A stretch of 64,000 nucleotides of DNA from Streptomyces sp. DG2A-72 (GTDB lineage Bacteria > Actinomycetota > Actinomycetes > Streptomycetales > Streptomycetaceae), in NCBI RefSeq assembly GCF_030499575.1, contig NZ_JASTLC010000001.1:8270001-8334000 (forward strand), in the 5' to 3' direction. A program made the translations under genes and the position numbers. Numbering within the stretch: the stretch's first letter is position 1; every line of letters begins with the position of its first letter. This document shows, one piece after another, positions 17,112 to 25,645 of this stretch. The notes beneath the pieces are model-generated. The model ran no database searches, was not told where the DNA came from, and worked only from the letters and a program-made list of their open reading frames with translations.

Positions 17112-18857
17112 TCACGCCTGCGACAGCACCACGCACGACTCCCCGGGCAGATGCAGCATCCCGTCCGCGCCCGGCGTTTCGACCGGCTCCCATGAGGCGA
17201 GCACCTGCGCCGGGCGCGGGCCCAGGGGAATCGCCGCCGGTTCCTTGGCGAGGTTGACGGCCACGCGGACGTCCCCGCGCCGGAAGGCGAGCCAGCGCCC
17301 CACCTCGTCGTAGGCCACCTTGGTGTCGGCGATGTCGGGGTCGGTGAGGTCGGCCTGCTCGTGGCGCAGGGCGATCAGGCGGCGGTACCAGGCCAGCACG
17401 CGCGCGTGGGGCTCGTTCTCCGGCTCGGACCAGTCGAGGCAGGAACGGTCGCGGGTCGCCGGGTCCTGCGGGTCGGGCACGTCCTCCTCGGCCCACCCGT
17501 GCGCGGCGAACTCCCGCCGTCTGCCGCGCCGTACGGACTCGGCGAGCTCGGGGTCGGTGTGGTCGGTGAAGAACTGCCAGGGAGTGCTCGCGGCCCACTC
17601 CTCGCCCATGAACAGCATGGGCGTGAACGGCGCGGTCAGCGTCAGTGTCGCCGCGCAGGCCAGCAGTCCCGGCGAGAGGGACGCCGAAAGCCGGTCTCCC
17701 AGGGCGCGGTTGCCCACCTGGTCGTGGGTCTGGGCATAGCCGAGGAGCCGGTGCGCGGCCACGCGCGTGCGGTCCAGGGGACGGCCGTGGCACCGGCCCC
17801 GGAAGCTCGAATACGTGCCGTCGTGGAAGTAGCCGCCCGTGAGGGTCTTGGCGAGCGCCGCGAACGGGGCTCGCGCGAAGTCGGCGTAGTAGCCCTGGGA
17901 CTCGCCGGTCAGCGCCGTGTGCAGGGAGTGGTGGAAGTCGTCGTTCCACTGCGCGTGCAGGCCCAGGCCGCCCTCCTCGCGCGGGGTGACCAGCCGGGGG
18001 TCGTTCAGATCGGCCTCGGCGACGAGGAAGAGCGGCCGGTCCAGGTCGGCGGCCAGGGCGTCCACGGCCGTCGACAGCTCCTCCAGGAAGTGGCACGCGC
18101 GCGTGTCGGCCAGCGCGTGCACCGCGTCCAGGCGCAGCCCGTCGATCCGGTAGTCCCGCAGCCACGCCAGCGAACTGCCCAGCAGATACGCGCGCACCTC
18201 GTCCGAACCGGGCGCATCCAGGTTGACCGCGGAACCCCAGGGCGTGTGGTGCGTGTCGGTGAAGTACGGGCCGAACCGGGGGAGGTAGTTCCCGGACGGC
18301 CCCAGGTGGTTGTGCACCACGTCGAGGACCACGCCCAGGCCCAGTTCGTGCGCCCGGTCGACGAACCGTTTCAGCGCCTCGGGGCCGCCGTACGGCTCGT
18401 GCACCGCCCACAGCGACACCCCCTCGTACCCCCAGCCGTGCCGCCCGGGGAACGGGCACACCGGCATCAACTCGACGTGCGTGACGCCCAGTTCGACGAG
18501 ATGCCCGAGCCGCTCGGCGGCCGCGTCCAGGGTGCCCTCGCGTGTGTACGTGCCCACATGCAGCTCGTACAGGACCGCGCCGGGCAGCGGGCGCCCGGCC
18601 CACTCACTGCGCCACGTGTACCGCTCGTGGTCGACGACCGCGCTCAGCCCGTCCGGGCCGTCCGGTTGCCGGCGAGAGCACGGGTCGGGCAGCACAGGGC
18701 CGTCGTCCAGCGCGAACCCGTACCGCGAGCCGTCGTCCGCCTCAGCCTCCCCCCGCCACCAGCCCGCTCGGTCAGGATCGCGCTCCAACGCGCGCGTGGC
18801 GCCCTCGCACTGGAGCGTCACACGGTCTGCCTGCGGTGCCCACACCTCGAACTGCAC
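17112..18857 (-). CDS. treZ: malto-oligosyltrehalose trehalohydrolase
   Basis: A 581-aa GH13 enzyme. An N-terminal isoamylase-type domain (1-90) precedes the (beta/alpha)8 barrel, with the GH13 catalytic residues in GLRLDAVHAL (nucleophile Asp), LVAEADLND (acid Glu) and THDQVGN (transition-state Asp). It releases free trehalose from maltooligosyl-trehalose made by TreY (23233-25581, same strand). The two are usually neighbours; here about 4.4 kb of other genes separates them, so it has its own promoter upstream of 18857. Confidence 0.95.
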   Translation of the reverse strand: MQFEVWAPQADRVTLQCEGATRALERDPDRAGWWRGEAEADDGSRYGFALDDGPVLPDPCSRRQPDGPDGLSAVVDHERYTWRSEWAGRPLPGAVLYELHVGTYTREGTLDAAAERLGHLVELGVTHVELMPVCPFPGRHGWGYEGVSLWAVHEPYGGPEALKRFVDRAHELGLGVVLDVVHNHLGPSGNYLPRFGPYFTDTHHTPWGSAVNLDAPGSDEVRAYLLGSSLAWLRDYRIDGLRLDAVHALADTRACHFLEELSTAVDALAADLDRPLFLVAEADLNDPRLVTPREEGGLGLHAQWNDDFHHSLHTALTGESQGYYADFARAPFAALAKTLTGGYFHDGTYSSFRGRCHGRPLDRTRVAAHRLLGYAQTHDQVGNRALGDRLSASLSPGLLACAATLTLTAPFTPMLFMGEEWAASTPWQFFTDHTDPELAESVRRGRRREFAAHGWAEEDVPDPQDPATRDRSCLDWSEPENEPHARVLAWYRRLIALRHEQADLTDPDIADTKVAYDEVGRWLAFRRGDVRVAVNLAKEPAAIPLGPRPAQVLASWEPVETPGADGMLHLPGESCVVLSQA

Positions 18858-19031
18858 GGACGGTTCCCCTTCGTCTGCTCACCGTGATGTAGCCCGTCCA
18901 TGGTGCTTCAAACGAGATCAATCCGCTTTTGAATCTTCCCTTTTGCGGCGGGTGTCGTCGGAGCACGCGCGCGTGGCGGCTGTTCTCACCTTTTCTGGAC
19001 ACCCGGCGTCCACTGCCCGACAATCACGAGC

Positions 19032-19583
19032 GTGACGCCGTTTTTCGAGTTCAACACGTACCCCGCGCGGCTCTCCGACGCGGAGCGCGACAGGGCGCTG
19101 AAGGTGCTCCGGGACGGCGTCGCCATGGGCCGTCTGTCGCACGACACGTTCATCCGGCGCATGGAGCTGGCCCTGACCGCCCGCCGGTCCGAGGACCTCG
19201 CGCTCCTCACCGCCGACCTGCCCACCGAGAGCCGGCTGTCGCGGCTGGTGTTCGGCACCGTCGAGGCCGTCTCCGGCTTCACGGTACGGCTGCGCAGGGC
19301 CTGGCAGGCCGAGCGGCTGCCCAAGCTGCTGCTGCCCCACGCGGGCAACGGCCATCCCCTGCGCATAGGGCGCGATCCCGCGAGCGGGCTCCGGCTGACC
19401 CACGAGACGGTGTCCCGGGTGCACGCCGAACTCAGTCGGCAGGGCGGCATCTGGGTGCTGCGGGACCTCGGCTCGACCAACGGGACGACGGTCAACGGGC
19501 GGCGTGTCATCGGTGCCGCCGTCGTCCGTGAGGGTGATCAGGTCGGCTTCGGGCGGATGTCGTTCCGGCTCGCCTCGAACTGA
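19032..19583 (+). CDS. DUF1707-FHA domain protein
   Basis: A 183-aa cytoplasmic protein. Residues 6-60 are the DUF1707 helix-rich domain (RLSDAERDRALKVLRDG), and residues 105-175 are a forkhead-associated domain with the phosphothreonine-binding pattern RIGRDP, SRVHAEL and LGSTNGTTVNG. Such proteins read Ser/Thr kinase (Pkn) phosphorylation. No kinase gene is nearby, so its partner is unknown. The GTG start has no ribosome binding site, but GACAAT (19019-19024) lies at -10 distance, suggesting a leaderless mRNA. Confidence 0.85.
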   Translation: MTPFFEFNTYPARLSDAERDRALKVLRDGVAMGRLSHDTFIRRMELALTARRSEDLALLTADLPTESRLSRLVFGTVEAVSGFTVRLRRAWQAERLPKLLLPHAGNGHPLRIGRDPASGLRLTHETVSRVHAELSRQGGIWVLRDLGSTNGTTVNGRRVIGAAVVREGDQVGFGRMSFRLASN

Positions 19584-19711
19584 GTCCGTCCCCGGTCGGG
19601 ATCGTGCCCCGGTGACCGAAATGCCTTTGCCTCTCGCGGTGTTGACGTACCCCTCATCTCGTGACTGACTGTGCGTACACCATGCACACCAGGTGAACCG
19701 ACGGCACCACA

Positions 19712-21091
19712 TTGTGGAGGTGTGCCCTGCCGCCACTCCTCCGCTACCCGACCGTCGACGAGCTGCACGCCCGGGCGGCGACGCTCGTCGCCCGGCATCC
19801 CCGGGACGCCAGACTGCGCCGTGTCGGAAGCTCCCGCGCGGGCACGCCCCTGTGGCTGCTGTCCGTCGGCCACGGCAGCCGCCAGGCCCTCGTCGTCGCC
19901 GGCCCGCACGCCAACGAACCCGTGGGCGGCGCCACCGCCCTGCGGCTCGCCGAACGGGCCCTCGCCGACCCCCGGCTCACCGAAGAAGCCGACGCCACCT
20001 GGAACCTGCTGCTCTGCCTCGACCCCGACGGCCTGCGCCGCAACGAGGGCTGGCTGCACGGCCCGTACACCCTGGGCCACTACTTCCGGCACTTCTTTCG
20101 GCCCGGCTTCCTCGAACAGCCCGAATGGCTGCCCGACGGCGCGGCAGCCGCCGTACTGCCGGAGACCCGCGCCCTGCTCGACCTCCAGGACGAACTGCGG
20201 CCGTTCCTCCAGTGCTCCCTGCACGGCGTCGACGTGGGCGGCGGCTTCGTCGAACTCACCCGCGACCTCCCCGGCCTCGCCGGGCGCATCGCGCACACCG
20301 CGGCCCGCCTCGGCATACCGCGCGAACTCGGCCCGTACGACACCCTGTACTGGCCCGGCCTGGGCCCCGCCGTCTACCGGATACCGCCGCCGCAGCGGGG
20401 CGACCTGGCCGCCGCCATCACCGAGGCCGCCGTCGAGTCGACATGGTTCCACCCGCACCCGTACGGCACCGTGACCGCGGTCGTCGAGGCGCCCATGTGG
20501 AGCGTGGCCGCCGTGGAGGACGCCACCGAGCCCGCAGACCCGGCCGGAGTGCTGCGGACCGTCAGCCACACGCTGCGCCACGACACCGAGGCCCTGCGGC
20601 GGCTCCTGGCGCGGATCCGGCTCCACCACGCGGGCGCACCGGACGCGGCGCGCCTGCTCGCCCCGGTCGACGACTATTTACTGGTCTGCCCCGGCCTCGC
20701 CGACGCATGGGATCCGGACATCGAGGGCGCTGACGGCGCTGACGGCGCGCGCTCGCTGCCCCCGCTCAGCACCGCCCACCTCGCCACCCTGCGCATCGCC
20801 GGACGCCGGCTCGCGCTGCGCACGGCGGGGCTGCTGCACCGGCTCGTCTCGGGCGCGGGCCGTGACCCGGCCGGGGTGCTGCCGGAGCTGGACCGGCTGG
20901 TCGACGCGTGGTGCACGGACTACCGCGACGGCTGCGGGGCCCGCTGGATCCCGGTCGCCCGCCAGGTGGAGTACCAGGCACGGGTGGTGCTCGCCGCCTT
21001 CGAACTGGCCGGACGGCACGGGCCGGTGCGCTCCCGTTCGGGTGAGTCGGGGTGGGGCTCACAGGCCGCCGTGCCGATGCATCGGGAATGA
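19712..21091 (+). CDS. M14-family zinc carboxypeptidase, with a TTA codon
   Basis: About 459 aa. Zinc ligands are His66 and Glu69 in GPHANEP and His171 in CSLHGVD; the likely catalytic Glu is 259 in TAVVEAPMW. There is no signal peptide, so it is cytoplasmic or exported by another route. The start is ambiguous: TTG 19712 has no ribosome binding site, while CTG 19727 follows GGAGG (19716-19720) at ideal spacing and matches the N-terminus of the paralogue at 21591-22841. Codon 323 is TTA (20678-20680), the bldA-read leucine codon. The stop overlaps the ATG of the SSI inhibitor gene (ATGA), so the two are translationally coupled. Confidence 0.85.
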   Translation: MWRCALPPLLRYPTVDELHARAATLVARHPRDARLRRVGSSRAGTPLWLLSVGHGSRQALVVAGPHANEPVGGATALRLAERALADPRLTEEADATWNLLLCLDPDGLRRNEGWLHGPYTLGHYFRHFFRPGFLEQPEWLPDGAAAAVLPETRALLDLQDELRPFLQCSLHGVDVGGGFVELTRDLPGLAGRIAHTAARLGIPRELGPYDTLYWPGLGPAVYRIPPPQRGDLAAAITEAAVESTWFHPHPYGTVTAVVEAPMWSVAAVEDATEPADPAGVLRTVSHTLRHDTEALRRLLARIRLHHAGAPDAARLLAPVDDYLLVCPGLADAWDPDIEGADGADGARSLPPLSTAHLATLRIAGRRLALRTAGLLHRLVSGAGRDPAGVLPELDRLVDAWCTDYRDGCGARWIPVARQVEYQARVVLAAFELAGRHGPVRSRSGESGWGSQAAVPMHRE

Positions 21092-21507
21092 CGTACTCCA
21101 CCACAGCGAAAGCGGTACGGGGCGGCCTGCTCGCGGCGGTCGCCCTCCTCGTCGCCTCCGCGACCCCGGCGCAGGCGGCGCCCCGGCAGGCTCCCCCGGA
21201 CAACTGGCTCTACCTCACCGTCACCCAGGGCGACGCCCGGGCCGGCGAGACGCCCGGCAAGCTGCTCCTGTGCAACCCGCCCAAGGGGCCCGCGCGCGCG
21301 GCCGATGCCTGCGCGGAACTGGAGGCCGCGGGCGGCGACATCGGTGGCATCCCGCAGAAGGACACCTTCTGCACGATGATCTACGCACCGGTGACCGCCC
21401 ACGCGCGCGGGGAGTGGAACGGACGGCCGGTCGCGTACACGAAGACGTTCTCGAACCCGTGCGTGATGACGGCGTCGACGGGGTCGGTGTTCGCGCGGCC
21501 CGCCTGA
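21088..21507 (+). CDS. subtilisin inhibitor-like protein (SSI family, I16)
   Basis: A 139-aa exported protease inhibitor with a Sec signal cut after AQA (residue 30) and a mature chain of about 109 aa. The four SSI cysteines (62, 75, 95, 125) can form the two conserved disulfides. The reactive bond is Met97-Ile98 in CTMIYAPV; a P1 Met, as in the original SSI, suits inhibition of subtilisin-like proteases. The VTAHARGEWNGRPV block is typical of the family. The ATG overlaps the stop of the M14 carboxypeptidase gene, which is unusual for SSI genes and makes inhibitor synthesis depend on reading through the TTA codon upstream. Confidence 0.93.
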   Translation: MTYSTTAKAVRGGLLAAVALLVASATPAQAAPRQAPPDNWLYLTVTQGDARAGETPGKLLLCNPPKGPARAADACAELEAAGGDIGGIPQKDTFCTMIYAPVTAHARGEWNGRPVAYTKTFSNPCVMTASTGSVFARPA

Positions 21508-21528
21508 CCGTCGAGCGGGCCCGGCCGG

Positions 21529-21565
21529 TACGCGCGCGTGACGGAATCACCGGCACGCGCGCGTG
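21529..21565. repeat. CACGCGCGCGTG palindrome, local pair in a window-wide cluster
   Basis: An exact copy at 21554-21565 and a one-mismatch copy at 21529-21540 lie in the 83-bp gap between the SSI gene and the convergent paralogue. Exact copies also occur at 17397-17408, 18964-18975, 23284-23295, 25381-25392 and 62927-62938, with one-mismatch copies near 18787 and 56853. Most lie in coding sequence. Confidence 0.6.
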
Positions 21566-21590
21566 AACGCTCGGCGAGTCACGTGAGGTG

Positions 21591-22841
21591 TCATACCGCC
21601 CGGTCGCGTGCGTGCCGTACCGCCGCGACGACCGTGCGGGACTGGTGCTCCACCTGGTGCTCCAGCGGAACCCAGCGGGCGCGGAAGCGTTCCGCGAAGG
21701 CGTCGCTCCAGGTCGCGACGAGGCGTTCCAGCCGGGGCGCCGCGCGGTCGCCGTTCTCCTGCAGGACCCGCATCAGCATGGCCGCCGCCCGCAACGGCAG
21801 CCGGCGCGCGAACGCGTCCACGCTTCCGACGTACGCCATGGAATCGTCGGCGGGTTGTGTGCGGATCCAGTCCTCGGCCAGCCCCGGAACCAGCTCCAGC
21901 GCCCACCTGGCCGCGCGCAGCAGCGGCCCGTCGACGTCGGCGAGCCGCGGCAGCACCTCGGTGAGCACCCGCTCCACTTCCAGCGAGTCGCGCAGCAGCC
22001 GCCCCGCCAGCCGCCGTATCTCGGCTGCCGGAGCCGGATGCGGCGCCGGGTCGTCCACCAGGTCGCTCGCCCACATCGGCACCTCGACGACCGCGGTCAG
22101 ACCGCCGTACCGGTGCACGTGGTACCAGGTGCTGTGCCGCGCGTCGTCCGGCATGCTCGGGTACGCGGCGCCCGCGCCGGGGCCGGGCATCACATGCACG
22201 CCGGGTCCGGAGGCGGGCCAGCCCGCGGCGTCGGAGGCGCCGGTCTCCACCGGGATGTGCAGCTCCGCCGCGGACTTGGCGAACGGCCCGGCGAGGCCCG
22301 GGACGTCCTTCGTCAGCTGCACCCAGCTGCCGCCCAGGTCGGTGCCGTGCAGGGTCACCTGGAGGAAGGGGCGCAGCTCGTCGATGACGCGGGTCAGGGC
22401 GCGGGTCTCCGGCGGCAGCCGGTCCGGCGGCAGTGCGGACGGCGCCCATTCCGGTTGCTCGGGTGCGGCGGGCCGGAAGAAGCCGCGGTGGTAGTCGTGG
22501 AGGCTGCGCGGCGCCGGGGTCACATGCAGGCTCGCTCCGTCGGGGTCGGCGCACAGCAGGAAGTGCCAGGAGGTGTCGGCCCGCAACTGCCGCTCGTGCA
22601 GCACCCGTTCCGCGAGGGCGAGGGTCGTCGAGCCTCCGGTCGGCTCGTTGGCGTGGGCGCCGGCGACGACCAGGACGGCGCGGCGGGCGTGGCCCATCGA
22701 CAGCAGGTGCAGGGGTCTGCCCGCGCGCGAGACCCCCACTTGTCTCAGGGCGCAGAGGCCGGGCCGGTGAGCGGCGAACGCCCGGGCGGACGAGACAAGT
22801 TCGGAAACGGTGGGGTAGCGCAGCTCCGGCAGGAGACTCAC
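21591..22841 (-). CDS. M14-family zinc carboxypeptidase, paralogue
   Basis: A 416-aa paralogue of the 19712-21091 product. Zinc ligands are His63 and Glu66 in GAHANEP and the His in TLHGTDLGG; the catalytic Glu is in TAVVEVPMW. The GTG 22841 start gives MSLLPELRYPTV, matching the first paralogue; GTG 22850 and 22883 are in frame upstream. A TTGACA about 20 nt before 22883, with TACTGC downstream, would put the promoter inside the longer frame, supporting the shorter start. It converges on the SSI gene. There is no signal peptide and no TTA codon. Confidence 0.83.
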   Translation of the reverse strand: MSLLPELRYPTVSELVSSARAFAAHRPGLCALRQVGVSRAGRPLHLLSMGHARRAVLVVAGAHANEPTGGSTTLALAERVLHERQLRADTSWHFLLCADPDGASLHVTPAPRSLHDYHRGFFRPAAPEQPEWAPSALPPDRLPPETRALTRVIDELRPFLQVTLHGTDLGGSWVQLTKDVPGLAGPFAKSAAELHIPVETGASDAAGWPASGPGVHVMPGPGAGAAYPSMPDDARHSTWYHVHRYGGLTAVVEVPMWASDLVDDPAPHPAPAAEIRRLAGRLLRDSLEVERVLTEVLPRLADVDGPLLRAARWALELVPGLAEDWIRTQPADDSMAYVGSVDAFARRLPLRAAAMLMRVLQENGDRAAPRLERLVATWSDAFAERFRARWVPLEHQVEHQSRTVVAAVRHARDRAV

Positions 22842-23232
22842 CCCCGTCACATCCGCCCGGCTTCGCAATCCGCAGTACCCCACGGTCGCCGGGCAGTGTC
22901 AAGGCGGTGGCGGGGGAGGCTCCAGGGGGCGTCCAGATGCATTCACCGGCAGCGGGAAGGGCCGTTGGTGCCAGCAGGGTTGCCGGGTCCCGTGCGGCGC
23001 CGAAGCGTGGGTCCCGGCGCTCTCCGCGCTCGCCTTGAAATCACCCGAATGGGTGTATGGGGCTGCCGCTGGGCGGGCACGGTGGCCGACTGAACGCAGC
23101 AACCATCTGTGCGCCGGGCACGGACCACCAGCTCCCCGCTCGTACGGCGTGCACCACGGCGTGGACGACCAGACACGCACGCCCTCGAAGGGGCGACTCG
23201 TCCAGCGCTCGTCGACTCCCCGTCGAGCTGCC
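22842..23232. other. 391-bp region between M14 and treY genes
   Basis: It holds the promoter of the leftward M14 gene (TTGACA near 22900) and a 5-bp stem CACCC-GAAT-GGGTG at 23042-23055. A frame of 93 codons on the - strand (22899-23180) has no ribosome binding site and a composition unlike real genes. Nothing else was recognised. Confidence 0.5.
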
Positions 23233-25581
23233 CTAGCCCACCCGCTCCAGAAGAGCTACCGGCAGCCGCTCGAACAGCTCGTCCACGCGCGCGTGCCCGG
23301 TGAACTCCCGCTCCGGAGCGAGCACGTCGGCCCACCGCCCCGGCGGCAGCGGCAGCAGCGTGTCGCGCCAGCCGCCCGCCTCGGCGAGCCGCAGGGACAG
23401 CCGTGTCACGGCGGTCACCACCTCACCCGACCGCGCGAACGCCACACAGTGCGCGGCGCCCCGGCCCTCCGCGGCCAGCGGCGCGTACGTCGCCGAGTCG
23501 CCGAAGACGTCGGCGCGGCGCCTGCGCAGCCGCAGGGCCGCCGCGGTCACCGCGCCCTTGTCGCCGGGATCCTCCGGAGGGAAGGACACGGGCCGCCGGT
23601 TGTCCGGGTCCACCAGCGCCCGGTACTCGCCCTCCGTGCCCTGGTAGAGATCGGGCACGCCCGGCATCGTCAGCTGGACCAGGGCGGTGCCCAGCACGTT
23701 CGCCCGGATGTGGGGATCCAGGGTGGCGCGGAAGTCGGTCACGCGTCCGCCCGGAGCCCCGCACGGCCCCGCCGCGACGAACGCCGCCACCGCGTCCTCG
23801 TACGGGGGCTCCTGTTCCGTCCAGCTCGTGTACAGCCCCGCCTCGCGCACATGCTTCAGCAGCGCCCCCTGCACGCGGTCCGCGTCCGCCGCGCCGAGCC
23901 CGAACACGGTCTGCCAGGCCGCCCACGCCAGCTGCGCGTCCGGGACGCCCTCGCCGGTGCGGGTCACCTCGGCCAGGACGTCCGCCCAGCGCTGCGGACA
24001 CTCGGTGAGCACGGCCAGCGCGGCCCGTACGTCGGCGCTGCGCTTGGTGTCGTGCGTCGAGGTGACGGTCCCGGTGGCCGGCCAGTCGCGCTGCACGCGC
24101 GCGCAGTACGCGTGAAAGTCCTCCGGAGACACCGCCGGGCTGCCCGGGTTTCCGCCCACCTCGGTCGCCGACAGCAGCGGCACATAGCGGTAGAACGCGG
24201 TGTCCTCCACGGACTTGGCGCGCAGCGCGGACGCGGTCTGCGCGAACCGGGCCCGGAACTCCGCGTGGCCGGGTCCGTCACCGGTCCGGCCGAGCACCAG
24301 GTCGCGTACGACGTCCACGGCACCGGCCTCCTCGGGGACGACGAAGGCCTGCCGGGACTCGGCCGCGGCCTCCTCGGTGACGACCGCGGCGGCGTCCGCG
24401 GACTCGTACGGCCGGTAGACCTCCAGACGGACCAGGAGTTCCTGCAGGGCGGTGCGCAGCGCCCAAGGAGCCCGGTCGCGCAGCGCGGGGTCCGGCGACG
24501 TGTCGCACAGGCGGCTCGCGACCCGGGTCAGCCGCTCGACCTCGGCGGCCAACTCATGCGTGAGCACCTTGTACGCCGCCCGCCGTACGGTCGCCTCCCA
24601 CTGCCCGCCACGGTCGGTCTGAGGGGCCGCGAAACGCCGGTACTGGCCGAGGAGTTCCCCGCACCCGGCCGGATCCGTGAAGAGGCCGTCCACGTGCCGC
24701 AGGGCGTCGTATCCGGTGGTGCCCGCGACCGGCCAGGAGGCCGGCAGGTGCTCACCGTCCGACAGGATCTTCTCCACCACCGTCCAGCGGCCGCCGGTGG
24801 CCTCGTGGAGGCGCCGCAGATACGCGTCCGGGTCGGCGAGTCCGTCGGGGTGGTCGATCCGCAGCCCGTCGAACACGCCCTCGTGCAGCAGTTGCAGGAT
24901 CTTGGCGTGCGTGGCCTCGAAGACCTCCGGGTCCTCCACCCGCACCCCGATGAGTTCCGAGATGCTGAAGAAACGCCGGTAGTTCAGCTCCGTACGGGCC
25001 AGCCGCCACCACACCGGGCGATACCACTGCGCATCCAGGAGCTGCGGCAGCGGCAGCTCCTCGGTGCCCTCGCGCAACGGGAACACATGGTCGTAGTAGC
25101 GCAGGACGTCGCCGTCGACCGCCAGGGCGTCCGTCTCCGCGCCGACGGGATGCCCGAGCACCGGCAGCAGCAGCCGGCCGCCCTGCGCCTCCCAGTCGAT
25201 GTCGAACCAGCGCGCGTACGGCGACTTCGGTCCCTCCCGGAGCACCTCCCACAGGGCGCGGTTGTGGCGCGGGGCCATCGCCATGTGGTTGGGGACGATG
25301 TCGGCGATCAGACCGAGACCGTGCTCCCGGGCGGTGCGCGCCAGCAGGCGCAGCCCCTCCTCGCCGCCCAACTCGCCGCGCACGCGCGCGTGGTCCACGA
25401 CGTCGTAGCCGTGCGCGGAGCCAGGGACAGCCTCCAGGACGGGGGACAGATGCAGATGCGAGACGCCGAGCGACGCCAGGTACGGCACGGCCGTCGCGGC
25501 GGCCTCGAACGGAAAGTCGGGCTGCAGCTGCAGCCGGTAGGTGGCCGTCGGCACCACCGGGTCAGGACGCTCAGGTGTCAT
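23233..25581 (-). CDS. treY: malto-oligosyltrehalose synthase
   Basis: A 782-aa GH13 enzyme that turns the reducing-end alpha-1,4 bond of a maltooligosaccharide into the alpha,alpha-1,1 bond of maltooligosyl-trehalose. The N-terminus (TATYRLQLQPDFPFEAA) and the barrel motifs GLRIDHPDGLADPDAYL (nucleophile Asp), WTVVEKILSDGEHLP (acid Glu) and STHDTKRSADVRAAL (Asp) are diagnostic. It follows the debranching enzyme gene by 64 bp on the same strand, so the two form an operon supplying linear glucans. TreZ, further downstream on the same strand, finishes the pathway. Confidence 0.96.
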   Translation of the reverse strand: MTPERPDPVVPTATYRLQLQPDFPFEAAATAVPYLASLGVSHLHLSPVLEAVPGSAHGYDVVDHARVRGELGGEEGLRLLARTAREHGLGLIADIVPNHMAMAPRHNRALWEVLREGPKSPYARWFDIDWEAQGGRLLLPVLGHPVGAETDALAVDGDVLRYYDHVFPLREGTEELPLPQLLDAQWYRPVWWRLARTELNYRRFFSISELIGVRVEDPEVFEATHAKILQLLHEGVFDGLRIDHPDGLADPDAYLRRLHEATGGRWTVVEKILSDGEHLPASWPVAGTTGYDALRHVDGLFTDPAGCGELLGQYRRFAAPQTDRGGQWEATVRRAAYKVLTHELAAEVERLTRVASRLCDTSPDPALRDRAPWALRTALQELLVRLEVYRPYESADAAAVVTEEAAAESRQAFVVPEEAGAVDVVRDLVLGRTGDGPGHAEFRARFAQTASALRAKSVEDTAFYRYVPLLSATEVGGNPGSPAVSPEDFHAYCARVQRDWPATGTVTSTHDTKRSADVRAALAVLTECPQRWADVLAEVTRTGEGVPDAQLAWAAWQTVFGLGAADADRVQGALLKHVREAGLYTSWTEQEPPYEDAVAAFVAAGPCGAPGGRVTDFRATLDPHIRANVLGTALVQLTMPGVPDLYQGTEGEYRALVDPDNRRPVSFPPEDPGDKGAVTAAALRLRRRRADVFGDSATYAPLAAEGRGAAHCVAFARSGEVVTAVTRLSLRLAEAGGWRDTLLPLPPGRWADVLAPEREFTGHARVDELFERLPVALLERVG

Positions 25582-25645
25582 GGAAACCTACGTACCCGCC
25601 CTGCCCTCTTTCGTGTCATCGACTCCCCTGGACGAGTCCGTCCTC

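Noticed and set aside
22899..23180. A 93-codon frame on the - strand between M14 and treY genes
   Set aside because: No ribosome binding site, a Pro-rich low-complexity end and no recognisable domain. It probably arises from open frames in GC-rich DNA.
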